Origin: Flavobacterium sp. 9AF
GTDB lineage: Bacteria > Bacteroidota > Bacteroidia > Flavobacteriales > Flavobacteriaceae
Assembly: GCF_902506265.1 (NCBI RefSeq)
Contig: NZ_LR733556.1
Location: forward strand, 1,824,577 to 1,888,576
DNA: 64,000 bases
Direction: 5' to 3'
Under the pieces are notes generated by a model that was not told the origin of the DNA, searched no databases, and was given only the letters and a program-made list of their open reading frames with translations. A program made the translations under genes and the position numbers. Positions 63,765 to 64,000 of the stretch are shown here, in pieces (the first letter of the stretch is position 1; the number at the start of each line of letters is the position of its first letter).

Positions 63765-63914
63765 TTATTGTTGTTTGTTACATGATAATAGTACACATGA
63801 TGCAGCTGCTCCTTCTTGTGCTCCACCTTTTAAACTAGACATTTGAGACTCTTGTAATTTTGTGATTGCCTCTTTGTTTAATGTTAACCCTTTGTTTAAA
63901 TTGATTTTTTTCAT
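63765..63914 (-). CDS. Lanthipeptide-type precursor, copy 2
   Basis: 49 residues, identical to copy 1 except for the C-terminus SCNKQQ, which removes the only Thr of the core. A short A-rich leader without a Shine-Dalgarno sequence precedes the ATG, as is usual in Bacteroidota. The 23-base spacer to copy 1 has no promoter or terminator, so the copies are co-transcribed. Confidence 0.92.
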   Translation of the reverse strand: MKKINLNKGLTLNKEAITKLQESQMSSLKGGAQEGAAASCVLLSCNKQQ

Positions 63915-63937
63915 CTTGTTTTTGTTTTAATGATTAA

Positions 63938-64000
63938 TTATTGTTGTTTGTTACATGATAATAGTACACATGATGCAGCTGCTCCTTCTTGTGCTCCACC
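63938..64000 (-). CDS. Lanthipeptide-type precursor, copy 3 (5' part off the window)
   Basis: The last 20 codons and TAA of a third copy; the visible part starts at the Gly-Gly site and gives the same core as copy 2, ending NKQQ. The start lies beyond the right edge. Confidence 0.9.
   Translation of the reverse strand, partial: GGAQEGAAASCVLLSCNKQQ

Larger units (their letters stand above)
63592..64000 (-). repeat. 173-bp tandem repeat of precursor genes
   Basis: Successive starts at 63741 and 63914 and stops at 63592, 63765 and 63938 give an exact 173-bp period. Copies 1 and 2 are nearly identical through gene and spacer, apart from the last codons and the sequence after the stop. The third copy is cut by the window edge, so the array may be longer. 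Confidence 0.95.

Overview
The window is AT-rich chromosomal DNA from a member of the Bacteroidota, almost certainly the family Flavobacteriaceae. The evidence is the type IX secretion lipoprotein PorW/SprE, a type A sorting domain, a split F-ATP synthase operon without atpD and atpC, and promoters with the Bacteroidota -7 box TAnnTTTG. Most genes lie on the minus strand. No tRNA, rRNA, CRISPR array or insertion sequence was recognised.

Left end (1-7269): the 5' part of a secreted protein, a MORN-repeat protein, and then about 0.9 kb holding six tandem small-RNA genes. Each of these has its own TAnnTTTG promoter, a shared 14-nt 5' end and a Rho-independent terminator. Next comes a conserved envelope set on the minus strand: dut, a sugar-phosphate nucleotidyltransferase, a TPR protein, a DUF4292 lipoprotein and an EnvC-like murein hydrolase activator.

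7386-16955: an XRE-type regulator diverges from a plus-strand operon that looks like a membrane-stress system: a small chaperone-like protein, PspA/IM30, a YqiJ-like OB-fold membrane protein, a long flotillin and a 1602-residue AAA ATPase.

16996-30110 (minus): a polysaccharide flippase, a lipoprotein, an S9 peptidase, an outer-membrane porin, and a seven-gene operon. That operon holds a coiled-coil protein, a membrane coiled-coil protein, a solute-binding protein fused to OmpA, an ABC permease, an ABC ATPase, a PhyH dioxygenase and a CbbX-like AAA ATPase. Its substrate is unknown.

30259-36122 (minus): the ATP synthase genes atpZ/I, a small membrane protein, atpB, E, F, H, A and G. From 36279 to 47006 there is accessory DNA: a sorting-domain protein, a 2293-residue RHS protein with an unrecognised C-terminal toxin-like tail, a membrane immunity candidate and a TonB-dependent receptor. 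The RHS locus is bracketed by an identical 32-bp terminator repeat. Core genes resume with bactofilin, porW/sprE, an ACT-like protein, yraN and an LD-carboxypeptidase (minus) and metG (plus).

54903-64000 (minus): a RiPP cluster of the class I lanthipeptide type that runs off the right edge. At least three tandem precursor genes (173-bp unit) feed an operon of a 43-residue unknown protein, a LanC-like protein, a luciferase-like oxidoreductase, a full-length LanB dehydratase, a C39-peptidase ABC transporter and a second LanC-like protein. Both LanC-like proteins lack three of the four conserved zinc/catalytic residues and share the same replacement motif, so the final chemistry may not be ordinary lanthionine formation.

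The strongest leads for new biology are the small-RNA array, the lanthipeptide-like cluster with degenerate cyclases, the PspA-flotillin-AAA operon and the OmpA-fused ABC system.
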